Source: Calothrix sp. FI2-JRJ7
GTDB lineage: Bacteria; Cyanobacteriota; Cyanobacteriia; Cyanobacteriales; Nostocaceae
Direction: 5' to 3'
NCBI GenBank assembly: GCA_019359675.1
Contig: JAHHGX010000065.1
Coordinates: forward strand, 310,001 to 374,000
DNA: 64,000 nt
The notes below the pieces were generated by a model, which saw only the letters and a list, made by a program, of their open reading frames with translations, did no database searches and was not told the origin of the DNA. A program made the position numbers and the translations under genes. Of the stretch, positions 35,193 through 43,783 are shown piece after piece; position 1 is the stretch's first letter, and every line of letters begins with the position of its first letter.

Positions 35193-36074
35193 ATGCTAAA
35201 GTCACTCGAAAACCACCAAAACACGGCTGTTGCCGTAATTCAGCTTTTGAGGTGGCACAAGCCCGAAGGAAGATTAATCTTAATGATTCCTGCCTTGTGG
35301 GCTGTATTCCTAGCAGCAGCGGGAAAACCTCCACTACCTTTAGTTGGCGTCATTGTCCTTGGCACTCTTGCTACTAGTGCTGCTGGTTGTGTAATTAATG
35401 ATTTATGGGATAGAAACATTGACCCAGAGGTTGAGCGCACTAAAAACCGTCCTCTAGCTTCACGCGCACTTTCTGTAAAAGTTGGTATCGCTGTTGCTAT
35501 TATTTCTTTAGTTTGTGCGGCAGGTCTGGCTTTTTATCTTAACCCGCTCTCATTTTGGTTGTGTGTTGCTGCCGTTCCAGTTATTGTTCTTTACCCAGGC
35601 GCCAAAAGAGTATTCCCCGTTCCACAATTGGTACTATCCATTGCTTGGGGTTTTGCCGTTCTAATTAGTTGGAGCGCTGTTACAAAAAATATAATGCAGC
35701 CGACTTGGTTATTATGGGGCGCCACTGTACTATGGACTTTAGGGTTCGATACTGTATACGCGATGAGCGATAGAGAAGACGATAAACGTATTGGCGTAAA
35801 TTCTAGCGCTTTGTTTTTCGGCGCCTATGCCCCTATTGCAATTGGTCTTTTTTACATTGGTACTGTTGCTCTGCTTGGCGTTTTAGGTTTTACTGTTCAC
35901 CTTCATATTGCTTTTTGGCTAAGTCTTGTACTTGCTGCACTAGGCTGGGCTTGGCAATTAATGCGTCTAAAAGATGACAGTCTCACTAGTATAGCATATG
36001 CTGAAATGTTTAAGCAAAATGTTTGGATAGGATTTATTTTGCTTGCAGGCATGATAGCTGGTAATTTGATATGA
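35193..36074 (+). CDS. UbiA prenyltransferase, 4-hydroxybenzoate type (plastoquinone pathway)
   Basis: 293 residues, ~8 membrane helices. First Asp motif NDLWDRNIDPEVERTKNRPL (~70-90) and second AMSDREDDKRIG (~190-201) bind Mg and the prenyl diphosphate. Closest in layout to the cyanobacterial 4-hydroxybenzoate solanesyltransferase that starts plastoquinone synthesis. Located 18 bases before the CRR6 gene, so both serve photosynthetic or respiratory electron transport. Confidence 0.9.
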   Translation: MLKSLENHQNTAVAVIQLLRWHKPEGRLILMIPALWAVFLAAAGKPPLPLVGVIVLGTLATSAAGCVINDLWDRNIDPEVERTKNRPLASRALSVKVGIAVAIISLVCAAGLAFYLNPLSFWLCVAAVPVIVLYPGAKRVFPVPQLVLSIAWGFAVLISWSAVTKNIMQPTWLLWGATVLWTLGFDTVYAMSDREDDKRIGVNSSALFFGAYAPIAIGLFYIGTVALLGVLGFTVHLHIAFWLSLVLAALGWAWQLMRLKDDSLTSIAYAEMFKQNVWIGFILLAGMIAGNLI

Positions 36075-36091
36075 AAAGCGCGAGAAGGTAA

Positions 36092-36562
36092 ATGCCAACT
36101 ACAATTACAGTAAATATTGACCAAATTAATACTTTGGACATTTCACCCGCTGTTGAGGTGATAGAACAAATAAGTTTAGGAAACGCAATTCTGTCAAACG
36201 AGCAGCAGCTAATTTTCAATATTGACTATCCAAGGGAAGACGGTGACCCACGCGAACTTTCAGAAATACCCGAAATTCGTTTATGGTTTGTTCGTTTAGA
36301 TACACGTTATCCGTGGTTGCCATTTTTTTTAAATTGGCAAGAAAAAGAATTTACTCGCTATGCGGCAATGTTAGTACCGCACCAATTCACAAAAGAAGGA
36401 ATACAATACAACCCAGAAGCACTAGAAATATTCTTGATGAGCAAGATTTTTATTTTAACCGACTGGCTTAAAAAACAAGAAATACCGCACCAATCTAGAC
36501 TTAAAGCAATGGCGCAGTTATTAGGATATGACCTAGAAGATGGTCTATTTTCAATGTTTTAA
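36092..36562 (+). CDS. CRR6 family NdhI maturation factor
   Basis: 156 residues. Contains YPREDGDPRELSEIPEIRLW and FVRLDTRYPWLPFFLNW, the pattern of CRR6 (DUF1817), needed for assembly of the NdhI subunit of NDH-1 in plants and cyanobacteria. Soluble. Likely co-transcribed with the UbiA gene. Confidence 0.9.
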   Translation: MPTTITVNIDQINTLDISPAVEVIEQISLGNAILSNEQQLIFNIDYPREDGDPRELSEIPEIRLWFVRLDTRYPWLPFFLNWQEKEFTRYAAMLVPHQFTKEGIQYNPEALEIFLMSKIFILTDWLKKQEIPHQSRLKAMAQLLGYDLEDGLFSMF

Positions 36563-36571
36563 TCGATTGTT

Positions 36572-36599
36572 GTAGAGACTAAACATGTTTAGTCTCTAC
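36572..36599. terminator. Perfect 28-base palindrome (GTAGAGAC family)
   Basis: GTAGAGACTAAACA and its exact reverse complement, centred at 36585/36586, between the convergent CRR6 gene and the unknown gene. No T-run on either strand. Related hairpins: 13782-13806, 37613-37639 and 62723-62744. Confidence 0.7.
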
Positions 36600-36620
36600 G
36601 ATGATGCAAATGGGTTTAAT

Positions 36621-37373
36621 TTATGCGATGCGACTCAAGGCACTATTAAAAGCATATTCAACAGCTTTTGATTCACTTGGTAATAAAGCTTGCCAAATAC
36701 GATAATCATTTAAATCTAAGATTAGATTAGCTATATCATCAATTTTAACTTGTCTGAGAATTTCGTGCTGTATGTACTCAAATTCAAGAGAGTTCCCACC
36801 CGTTTCTACAATAGATGTAGCAGCTTTAATAAATTTTTTCATAACCGCTTGCATATATTTTTCACCTGCGGTTTCGGCGAAAATTGCTGAGGTATGAAGT
36901 ACTTGATATTCTCTATATAATAAATTAGAAATTTTTCTACCTTCAGTATTATCCCAGCCCAGTGGCAATTGAACATCAAGATACTTGCCTTCTTGATAGC
37001 GATACTGAAGGTACTGATTAATGTCTATTGTTTCTTGAGCGAGTTTATCACCTGCTAAAAGTCGATAGAGGGGTTTTAGACTTGTGTCAATTCCAGAGTC
37101 CGGGAATACATTTTCTTGACCATCTGGACATTCATATAACATGTATGTCCATATTCCAGGACGCTCTACTTCCGATTTATCTGCCTGATAGAAGGTAACT
37201 GTACCATCTTCTTCACAATAATAATAAGCGTTATGAATATTATAAAGGCTACATTTACGTAATTTAATCAACTCCGCAATTTTTCTTAATATGCCAGTGA
37301 TATGAAGTGGTTGGCTGTCAACTTGGATGTATCGTTTTCTGGTAATAACAAAGCTATGTAATTTAATTGCCAT
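36621..37373 (-). CDS. Hypothetical protein, 250 residues
   Basis: Not recognised. Soluble, no signal peptide; N-terminal half looks alpha/beta (LHSFVITRKRYIQVDSQPLH; NAYYYCEEDGTVTFYQADKS), C-terminal ~100 residues helical (AGEKYMQAVMKKFIKAATSI). Isolated between a hairpin and a large gene-poor region. Composition resembles ordinary genes of the window, so likely real. Confidence 0.65.
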   Translation of the reverse strand: MAIKLHSFVITRKRYIQVDSQPLHITGILRKIAELIKLRKCSLYNIHNAYYYCEEDGTVTFYQADKSEVERPGIWTYMLYECPDGQENVFPDSGIDTSLKPLYRLLAGDKLAQETIDINQYLQYRYQEGKYLDVQLPLGWDNTEGRKISNLLYREYQVLHTSAIFAETAGEKYMQAVMKKFIKAATSIVETGGNSLEFEYIQHEILRQVKIDDIANLILDLNDYRIWQALLPSESKAVEYAFNSALSRIA

Positions 37374-38575
37374 TATATTGTCCCCTTGAGAATATCAAAT
37401 CTATGAGTAAATGCACGCCAATCACTGTAATTTCGTCAATCAGCAATTCAACCCCATACATCTCCCTTTAGGAGTATTCCAAATTCTCTAATTTTATATT
37501 TTTAGATAGATGTTACTTGGATTGAATCTGGATAATCTGTCAATTGTTAAATGCTATACTTGACAAACTAGGGTTGAGAATATAACCACAATGTTAATTT
37601 AGATAACAATGTGTAGAGACTCACTTTGTAGTCGTCTCTAATTTCATTCTTATATAGTGTTCCCTAACAGTTGCCGTAACTAACAGATTAATTAAAAAAA
37701 TTTCTATTTTTTTGGATGCTTTCCTGAAACCCTTACGGTATAACCTTTTTAAACTCAATGTTAGTGTCATGTTTTACAATTAGTACTTATGTAAGTAAGC
37801 TAAAAGGGCGCCTTAATGCTACAAAGAGTTAATATACATGAACTCTCTAACAGGAAAGAAACGCTATAAAGCTGATAACAACTTAATGCACTAACCTCAG
37901 AACCAAAACCTTCGTTGAAAGATCAATATATTACTTAGTTCTACTTAGATTTGTACAGAGGGGTCAGACCACTCATTTGATTTTTTTAGGTATTATAAAT
38001 TACAATCATCACAAACTTTCAATTCGCTAGTCTAATGTTACGCTGCACACTTGATTATGAGCATTAGAATATCTTACGCTCAGTAAAGTAGTATACATAA
38101 AAGTTGCTTTCCTCGCAAAACATGCAATTTCAATCCCTGAAAGTTTTTTAATTAGTAAAATCACCCTAGGAACGTATTTGAGATACCACCATCAAATACA
38201 ACTCGATATTCTATCAATTCTCGTCAACCTAGCTTTAATTAACCGAATTGAAAAATTTACTGTTAACTTAGTTTGTAACTTGATTAAAGAAAATTCAAGT
38301 AGTCGCAATATACTTTTTATCCCATTTAACCAAATATCAGCCTTTAGGTATAGACTTATCTGTCCTCAAGCAGTTGTAGTTAGCTTTATTTATTTTCAAT
38401 AAACTAAATCAAATATTAAATTAAAAGAAAATGTTAAACTGTTTGCTTAACTACAACAACCCAGTTTCTGGTTTTTAAATAGATAAATCTTTCAAATGAC
38501 TTGAGGTTGTAAAGAAAAATATTAAATAATGTAATTTGTATCAAGGCAGACTAGTTTGCCTGCCTATAGAACTAA
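37374..38575. other. 1.2-kb gene-poor region
   Basis: AT-rich region between the unknown gene and GT9. It holds one GTAGAGAC-type hairpin (37613-37639), one GGCGCC (37808) and a possible promoter (TTGACA at 37560, TATAAC at 37581). A 74-codon frame at 38178-38402 has no ribosome site or protein-like features. No tRNA found. May contain small RNAs or be decayed DNA. Confidence 0.55.
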
Positions 38576-39532
38576 TTAACCACCCCAGATTTTTTCTAAG
38601 ACGGTTTGACTTGAAATATCCGCTATATTACCAGTGGGTGATTGAATGGCGAGGAATTTATCGTTTTTTGGTAACAGCTTGGTGCTATTATCGGCGCCAA
38701 ATAAGGCAACAGTGAAGGTTTGAACCGCGACGCTTAGATGCATTGGGTAGCTAGAGTCACATACCATTAAATTGGCGCCTGCAATCATGGCAGCTAGTTT
38801 ACCAATATTGTCAGGGACAGTAACCTTGAAATTTGGCGCCGACTCTTTCAAGGTACGTATCAACTCTTCGCTTTCTGAGGTAGCAACTGCAATTAATGGC
38901 ATATCAGGTTGTTTGAGTTGCCAATTTTGAATTATTTGCAACCAATTTTTCGTTGGGTAAATATTATTCAATCCAGTTTCAGACGAAGACGAGGAGGTAC
39001 CGTATAACAGTACGTACCCAGTATCTTTGATACCAAGGCGTTTTTGTTCATTCGTTGCCCATTCAATATCTGGCTTTAGAACGTTGAGTGTTAATTCTGG
39101 GCAAGGTAATTTAATACCCAAGCCTTGAACAAGTTCATGATATGTACTAGCAAGGTACTGTTCGGAGTTCATAGGTATTTTATAAGTTAAAAACCCAGAA
39201 CCTTTACTTTGAAAGCCAACGCGGGTAGGAATTCCGGTTAACCATAGCATTAGACCAACAGCCCAGCTTTGTTCAAGGGTAATTGCAATATCGTACTCAC
39301 GGTCACGAATTGTACCAACTAAGTTACCCCAGTCAGCTAAACTATTACGGTCTTCAAAATCAAACGTTAACACTTCTGACACTGACTTACTTACCCGGTA
39401 AGCAGCCTTTGAACGGCTTGATGCAACGACATCGATTTGCGCGTCTGGATAATGGCGCCTAATTGTATCAATTGTCGGGAAAAAGAGAATTTGGTCGCCT
39501 ATTCCACCTGAGACAAGGGCTACTACTCGCAT
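38576..39532 (-). CDS. Glycosyltransferase family 9 (heptosyltransferase-like)
   Basis: 318 residues. MRVVALVSGGIGDQILFFPT at the start, then YVLLYGTSSSSSETGL and a C-terminal MVCDSSYPMHLSVAVQTFTV with FGADNSTKLLP: the GT9/ADP-heptose transferase pattern. Acts in the cytoplasm on lipopolysaccharide or other surface glycan; sugar unknown. Confidence 0.9.
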   Translation of the reverse strand: MRVVALVSGGIGDQILFFPTIDTIRRHYPDAQIDVVASSRSKAAYRVSKSVSEVLTFDFEDRNSLADWGNLVGTIRDREYDIAITLEQSWAVGLMLWLTGIPTRVGFQSKGSGFLTYKIPMNSEQYLASTYHELVQGLGIKLPCPELTLNVLKPDIEWATNEQKRLGIKDTGYVLLYGTSSSSSETGLNNIYPTKNWLQIIQNWQLKQPDMPLIAVATSESEELIRTLKESAPNFKVTVPDNIGKLAAMIAGANLMVCDSSYPMHLSVAVQTFTVALFGADNSTKLLPKNDKFLAIQSPTGNIADISSQTVLEKIWGG

Positions 39533-39639
39533 AATTATTTTTAAGGCTCTTAGGGCTACTCGCTAATCATTTTATAAGAAATTAAGATGAAAACCCCCCC
39601 GTTTACGGGGGGAATGAAAGCTGTTTGGCTCCTTAAAAG

Positions 39640-39990
39640 GAGCCAACTTGGCTGTCTATTCACGCTTATAGTGGCAATATATCTTTTAACTGTCTCGCTA
39701 CTTATATTTCCAGCAGTGCGAATACAGTAACGCTTGTGTCCACATTGTCGGCAGCTTTAAAATTTGAGGAAATTCTCTTGTAAGGTGATGAGAAGCACGC
39801 CCAACCCAAGTCCTGCGGTTCATGATTGTAGAAGGGCAATGTGTTGGTTTTACGTTTAAAAATAAATGCACATGGTCAGGCATAATTTCCATTGCAATAA
39901 TTTTCGCGCCGATGCTCTGGGGCAAACATCACATATAATTTGCTGCAATATGAAGCCTATAGCACCAATAAGTACTTTTTTACTGAGTTT
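39640..39990 (-). pseudogene. tnpA: tnpA, Y1 HUH transposase remnant
   Basis: IAMEIMPDHVHLFL gives the HUH metal site and its context; then AGNISSETVKRYIA near the end carries the usual C-terminal sequence, but in another frame: a shift lies near 39725, after MWTQA. A second shift lies near 39920 (QQIICDVC against SIGAKII). The N-terminal third and the tyrosine region cannot be read as one frame. Confidence 0.8.
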
Positions 39991-40060
39991 AGGTATCCAA
40001 ACAAACAAAGTGGTAGTTAATTAAAGAGACTGCCGCAGCCTTCGTGCCATGCGACTAAAA

Positions 40061-40143
40061 CAGGAAAAATTGGACAGCCCTCAAAGTCAATATCTCGTTG
40101 ATAACGAGGATTCGCTGTAACGTCAGCTGTCCAATTTTTCCTG
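40061..40143. repeat. 18-bp perfect inverted repeat inside the IS
   Basis: CAGGAAAAATTGGACAGC at 40061-40078 and its exact reverse complement at 40126-40143, with a 47-base interior that itself holds a small hairpin (CTCGTTGATAACGAG). Lies between the dead tnpA and tnpB; could be a nested small element or regulatory structure. Confidence 0.8.
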
Positions 40144-40266
40144 ACAGCAGGTTACGCCTATATTCATCGGGATCAAACGAGCGCCATATGTCTTTAGATA
40201 GATTGTTTTGTCGTATTTATAAACTGTATTTTAAACAGATACAACAACGCGCGGAGGTGATGCAAC

Positions 40267-41826
40267 TTGCTCTTGGGATATGTTTACAAGCTACGTCCAA
40301 GTGATGAGCAAGCAGTCAAAATAGATAATTGGTTGGACATGCTGCGTTCATCATATAACTGGTGTTTGAATGACAGGATTGAGCAATACAATCAACAATA
40401 TGTTTGTGGCGATTACTGTGATTTAAGAACCAAGAGCGAAGCTTGCGCTTTAACATGTTTTGTTAGCAAGAATGGAGCGTCTGGGGAACCTTGGAAGTTA
40501 GATAATTCCGAATTGGAAATACAAGGCGAATGTTGTTTACTACCTTATAACTTGAATAATTTACCTTATAGCGGTAAAACACCACGTCGTAGTGCTGGCG
40601 GCATTCAAATTACACAATTACCAATTTTAAAGATATCTAGACCTTGGTACAAAGACTTAGATTCAACTGTATTACAACAAAATATAAAACGCTTGGATAC
40701 AGCGTACAAAAACTTTTTTGAAGGCAAAGGATTTCCGAACTTCAAAAATAGAAGTAATTTTAGGAGCTTTACCTACGCAAGTGGTATAAGAGTAGATAAA
40801 AATAAAATCTATTTACCCAAGCTGGGGTGGATGAGATTTTATAATTCACGCCCTATACCAGATGGATTTAAGATTAAATCTGTCACGGTCAGAAAGAAAG
40901 CTGATGGGCACTACGTTTCTATTCGGATTGAAGATAATAGTGTACCAGATTACATACCTTTACCAATAGAGCGAATTAACACTGCGGTTGGTTGTGATGT
41001 AGGTATTAAAAAGCTTGTAAGCTTAAGCGATGGTTCGCAAATCAAAAATCCGAGATTTTCTAGAAACAAAAAAATGCGTCGCCGACTGAAGATTAGGCAA
41101 CGTAGTTTGGCTAGAAAGAAAAAAAGAAGCAAAAATCGTAAAAAAGCAAGTAATGTTGTGGGTAGATTGCATCAAAAAATCTCAAATCAACGTACTGCTT
41201 ATCAATGGAAAGTAGCTCATAAAGTTACAAGTAAAGCCGATTTAGTAGTGTTTGAAGATTTAAAAGTCTCAAACATGAAAAAACGTTGTAAACCTAAACT
41301 TGATGAAGCCACAGGAAAATATTTAAATAATGGACAATCCCGTAAAGTGGGTTTGAACCGTTCAATATCTGATGCTGCATGGTATGAACTTCGATTAAAA
41401 ACCGAGTACGTAGCTGGGAAGTTAGGAAAGCGTTTTGAAGTTGTACCACCGCATCATACATCTCTTGAGTGTCCAGAATGCCATCACGTTGATAGCCCAA
41501 ACCGGGACGAAGAGAAATTTTTGTGTTCTGTTTGTGGCTATGCTGCGGACGCAGATAATAATGCCGCTCGTAATATTAAACAGCGTTGTTTAGACAAATT
41601 TAATATTAAATTGACGCTCAAACCACATATTAAAAAAGACAAATCGGTACGGAGGGACTTGCCGGAACCGGAGCAATTAACCCTTGGGTTAATATTGCTC
41701 GAAACGCCCACCTGTCAATCAACGCAGGGTAAAAGGAGATATGTGAGTGCTAGAAATAGCAAACGCTCACAGCCTGGGAACCTCTCGAAACAGCTGAGTC
41801 TGTTTGAGGATATTAAGGATGCATGA
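40267..41826 (+). CDS. tnpB: TnpB RNA-guided nuclease-type protein
   Basis: 519 residues. RuvC residues appear intact: Asp in GCDVGIKKLVSL (~240), Glu in ADLVVFEDLKVSN (~335), Asp in AADADNNAARNIKQR (~432). Zinc finger CPEC...CSVC near 405-423. A long insertion (~45-130) separates the first helices, a subtype seen in cyanobacteria. Start is probably the in-frame TTG/ATG at 40267 after CGGAGGTG. TnpB proteins cut DNA guided by an omega-RNA from the 3' end of the element. Confidence 0.93.
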   Translation: MLLGYVYKLRPSDEQAVKIDNWLDMLRSSYNWCLNDRIEQYNQQYVCGDYCDLRTKSEACALTCFVSKNGASGEPWKLDNSELEIQGECCLLPYNLNNLPYSGKTPRRSAGGIQITQLPILKISRPWYKDLDSTVLQQNIKRLDTAYKNFFEGKGFPNFKNRSNFRSFTYASGIRVDKNKIYLPKLGWMRFYNSRPIPDGFKIKSVTVRKKADGHYVSIRIEDNSVPDYIPLPIERINTAVGCDVGIKKLVSLSDGSQIKNPRFSRNKKMRRRLKIRQRSLARKKKRSKNRKKASNVVGRLHQKISNQRTAYQWKVAHKVTSKADLVVFEDLKVSNMKKRCKPKLDEATGKYLNNGQSRKVGLNRSISDAAWYELRLKTEYVAGKLGKRFEVVPPHHTSLECPECHHVDSPNRDEEKFLCSVCGYAADADNNAARNIKQRCLDKFNIKLTLKPHIKKDKSVRRDLPEPEQLTLGLILLETPTCQSTQGKRRYVSARNSKRSQPGNLSKQLSLFEDIKDA

Positions 41827-41874
41827 GTACTGCTCTTTAAGAATCCCTCCTCATCGACGGGGAGGGAGCGTCAA
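41640..41874 (+). ncRNA. Predicted omega-RNA (reRNA) scaffold
   Basis: In IS605 elements the guide RNA overlaps the 3' end of tnpB and the right end of the element, with the guide taken from the flanking DNA. Here the tail of tnpB (GTGAGTGCTAGAAATAGCAA and hairpins) and the right-end hairpin fit this. Placement is inferred from the family; the guide would start at about 41875. Confidence 0.4.
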
Positions 41875-41956
41875 TAGTTGTTTGCTGCTAATGGTAACTT
41901 CCGCAGCGATTAGGCATTATATTAAGTATTCCTGTTTTATTTGGCGTTTATTAACT

Positions 41957-42643
41957 ATGTATCTACTAATACCTGCTGCGGGTATGGGTAAGCGGATGGG
42001 AAGCGACCGCAATAAACTTTTACTATCGCTTCTAGAGCGTCCTATTCTTGCTTGGACGTTATTAGCAGCACAAGCATCTGTGGAAATTAATTGCATTGGC
42101 ATTATATCGCAGCCTATAGACTACGAAGCAATTAATACAATTTTAGAATCATTAAATTTGAGCAAACCAGTACAATTGATTCAAGGCGGCGTCACTCGTC
42201 AAGAATCTGTATACAATGGCTTAAAGGCTTTGCCACCAGAAGCACAACAGGTATTAATCCATGATGGCGCCAGATGTCTTGCGACTCCAGGCTTATTTGA
42301 TAGATGTGCTTTTTCAGTACGTGAATGTGCTGGTTTAATCGCAGCAATACCCGTAAAAGATACGATTAAAGTTGTTGATTCTAGTGGGATAATTACTAGC
42401 ACACCCGACCGTAAAAATTTATGGGCGGCGCAAACTCCACAAGGGTTTGATGTTAAATTACTTCTTGAGTGTCATCAGTTAGGAGTTGAAAACGGCTGGG
42501 AAGTTACCGATGATGCGGCTTTATTCGAGAAATGCGGTTACAAAGTCAAAGTTGTAGCTGGGGAGGAAACCAATTTGAAAGTTACTACACCCCAAGACTT
42601 AGCTATTGCAGAATTTATACTTAACCAAAGAGGTATTAATTAG
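41957..42643 (+). CDS. ispD: 2-C-methyl-D-erythritol 4-phosphate cytidylyltransferase
   Basis: 228 residues from the ATG at 41957 (MYLLIPAAGMGKRMGSDRNK), the usual IspD start; the longer frame from 41804 runs into the IS end and is rejected. CTP-binding motif AAGMGKRMG, then VLIHDGARC and ETNLKVTTPQDL. Third step of the MEP isoprenoid pathway. The IS ends 82 bases upstream, so it may have altered the promoter. Confidence 0.96.
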   Translation: MYLLIPAAGMGKRMGSDRNKLLLSLLERPILAWTLLAAQASVEINCIGIISQPIDYEAINTILESLNLSKPVQLIQGGVTRQESVYNGLKALPPEAQQVLIHDGARCLATPGLFDRCAFSVRECAGLIAAIPVKDTIKVVDSSGIITSTPDRKNLWAAQTPQGFDVKLLLECHQLGVENGWEVTDDAALFEKCGYKVKVVAGEETNLKVTTPQDLAIAEFILNQRGIN

Positions 42644-42726
42644 TCTTAATTGCGAATTGGAGTTGACGTTACCAGTATATAATGGTAAAATCCGTGCCAC
42701 TCACTTGTTATTTGTCTTAGAAGCCA

Positions 42727-43260
42727 ATGAGTATAGCAGCGGCAAAAATCGAAGCAATTCTCTATTTAAAGGGTAGACCCTTGTCTATTGGCGAAATAGC
42801 CGAATATGCAGCGTGTGACCGAATGACGGCACAAGAGGGAGTTATTGAGTTAATTGATGAATATGCCCATCGTGATACTGCTCTAGAAGTAGTTGAAACT
42901 TCAGGTGGTTACTGTCTGCAAGTGCGTTCAGATTATCAAGATTTAGTGCAAACGCTGATTCCTGTAGAGTTAGGTGTAGGCGCCTTAAGGACTCTAGCAG
43001 CGATTGCACTTCATAGTCCAATTAAACAAAGCGATTTAATCAACGTGCGTGGTTCTGGAGCATATCAACACGTTCAAGAATTAGTTGAGCAAGGCTTTAT
43101 TCGTAAACGTCGTGATAGCGATTCTCGCTCGTACTCGCTACAAACAACTGCAAAATTTAACCAGTACTTCCAAATCGACCAACTTCCACAGCCTTTTGTA
43201 GCACGACAAGAAGAGCGTCAGTTAGAATTAGAACTCTTACCACAAGCAGAAGCAAGTTAA
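42727..43260 (+). CDS. scpB: Segregation and condensation protein B
   Basis: 177 residues with two winged-helix domains: SIAAAKIEAILYLKGRPLSI at the start and LGVGALRTLAAIALHSPIKQ in the second, ending in IRKRRDSDSRSYSLQT. Partner of ScpA and SMC in chromosome compaction. Tail of ~20 Glu/Gln-rich residues. Confidence 0.94.
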   Translation: MSIAAAKIEAILYLKGRPLSIGEIAEYAACDRMTAQEGVIELIDEYAHRDTALEVVETSGGYCLQVRSDYQDLVQTLIPVELGVGALRTLAAIALHSPIKQSDLINVRGSGAYQHVQELVEQGFIRKRRDSDSRSYSLQTTAKFNQYFQIDQLPQPFVARQEERQLELELLPQAEAS

Positions 43261-43379
43261 TAACTGCACGCTCGCTCATTGGGACACTTTCAATAGTGCC
43301 TTTCACACCTTGGAATGTGGCTCACTCTTAATGCTATGGTTTAGAGTAGAATTAGCAACTCAGCTAAAAAAAATAGCCA

Positions 43380-43727
43380 ATGGTATTTGACCCTAACTTT
43401 TTAAATGACAACTTCGATGGCCGCACTTCGGAGCTTCCTTTTGAGAGCTTTGAGGAACATCCAAATCCGTTACTCAATTACCTCCAGCACCAATCGCCGG
43501 AAGTTCTAGCGCGCGTCGCCCAGTCAGTCAGTCCTGAAATTAAGCAAATCATATCGCAAAACGTCCAAGGCTTAGTAGGGATGCTGCCTCCCGACAACTT
43601 CAACGTACAAATTACAACCGACCGCGACAATTTAGCCGGACTGTTGGCATCGGCGATGATGACGGGATATTTTCTCCGCCAGATGGAGCAGCGGATGCAT
43701 TTAGACAATTTAAATAGCAGCCATTAA
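43380..43727 (+). CDS. DUF760 family protein
   Basis: 115 residues. FEEHPNPLLNYLQHQSPEVL and LAGLLASAMMTGYFLRQMEQ mark DUF760, a plant and cyanobacterial family of unknown function. Soluble, helical. The stop codon lies inside the hairpin that ends the transcript. Confidence 0.85.
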   Translation: MVFDPNFLNDNFDGRTSELPFESFEEHPNPLLNYLQHQSPEVLARVAQSVSPEIKQIISQNVQGLVGMLPPDNFNVQITTDRDNLAGLLASAMMTGYFLRQMEQRMHLDNLNSSH

Positions 43728-43749
43728 TTCAAATTAATTAATTAATGGC
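43720..43749 (+). terminator. GCCATTAAT/ATTAATGGC hairpin with T-run
   Basis: Stem GCCATTAAT (43720-43728) and ATTAATGGC (43741-43749) followed by TTTT; it overlaps the DUF760 stop. Confidence 0.7.
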
Positions 43750-43783
43750 TTTTCTAACGGCACTTAAAATTGCCCTTCCGCAA

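Larger units (their letters stand above)
39588..41874. mobile_element. IS605-type element (IS200/IS605 family), transposase gene broken
   Basis: Left-end hairpins CCCCCCGTTTACGGGGGG (about 39594-39611) and GGCTCCTTAAAAGGAGCC (39629-39646), a minus-strand tnpA remnant, a plus-strand tnpB and a right-end hairpin GAATCCCTCCTCATCGACGG...GGGAGCGTCAA (41841-41874). Divergent tnpA/tnpB is the IS605 layout. With tnpA dead it cannot move by itself. It contains no GGCGCC over 2.3 kb. Exact ends are estimates. Confidence 0.75.

Noticed and set aside
38125-38143. TTTCAATCCCTGAAAG, reminiscent of cyanobacterial CRISPR repeats
   Set aside because: Single copy, no second repeat or spacer spacing, no cas genes in the window.
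38178-38402. 74-codon frame in the 1.2-kb gap
   Set aside because: No ribosome site, Ile/Leu/Asn-rich composition expected of AT-rich noncoding DNA.
41804-41956. 51-residue N-terminal extension of IspD
   Set aside because: Reads through the right end of the IS; the family start is the ATG at 41957.
39453-42265. Absence of GGCGCC as proof of foreign DNA
   Set aside because: With a mean spacing of ~0.7 kb a gap of this size is expected once or twice per window; supportive only.
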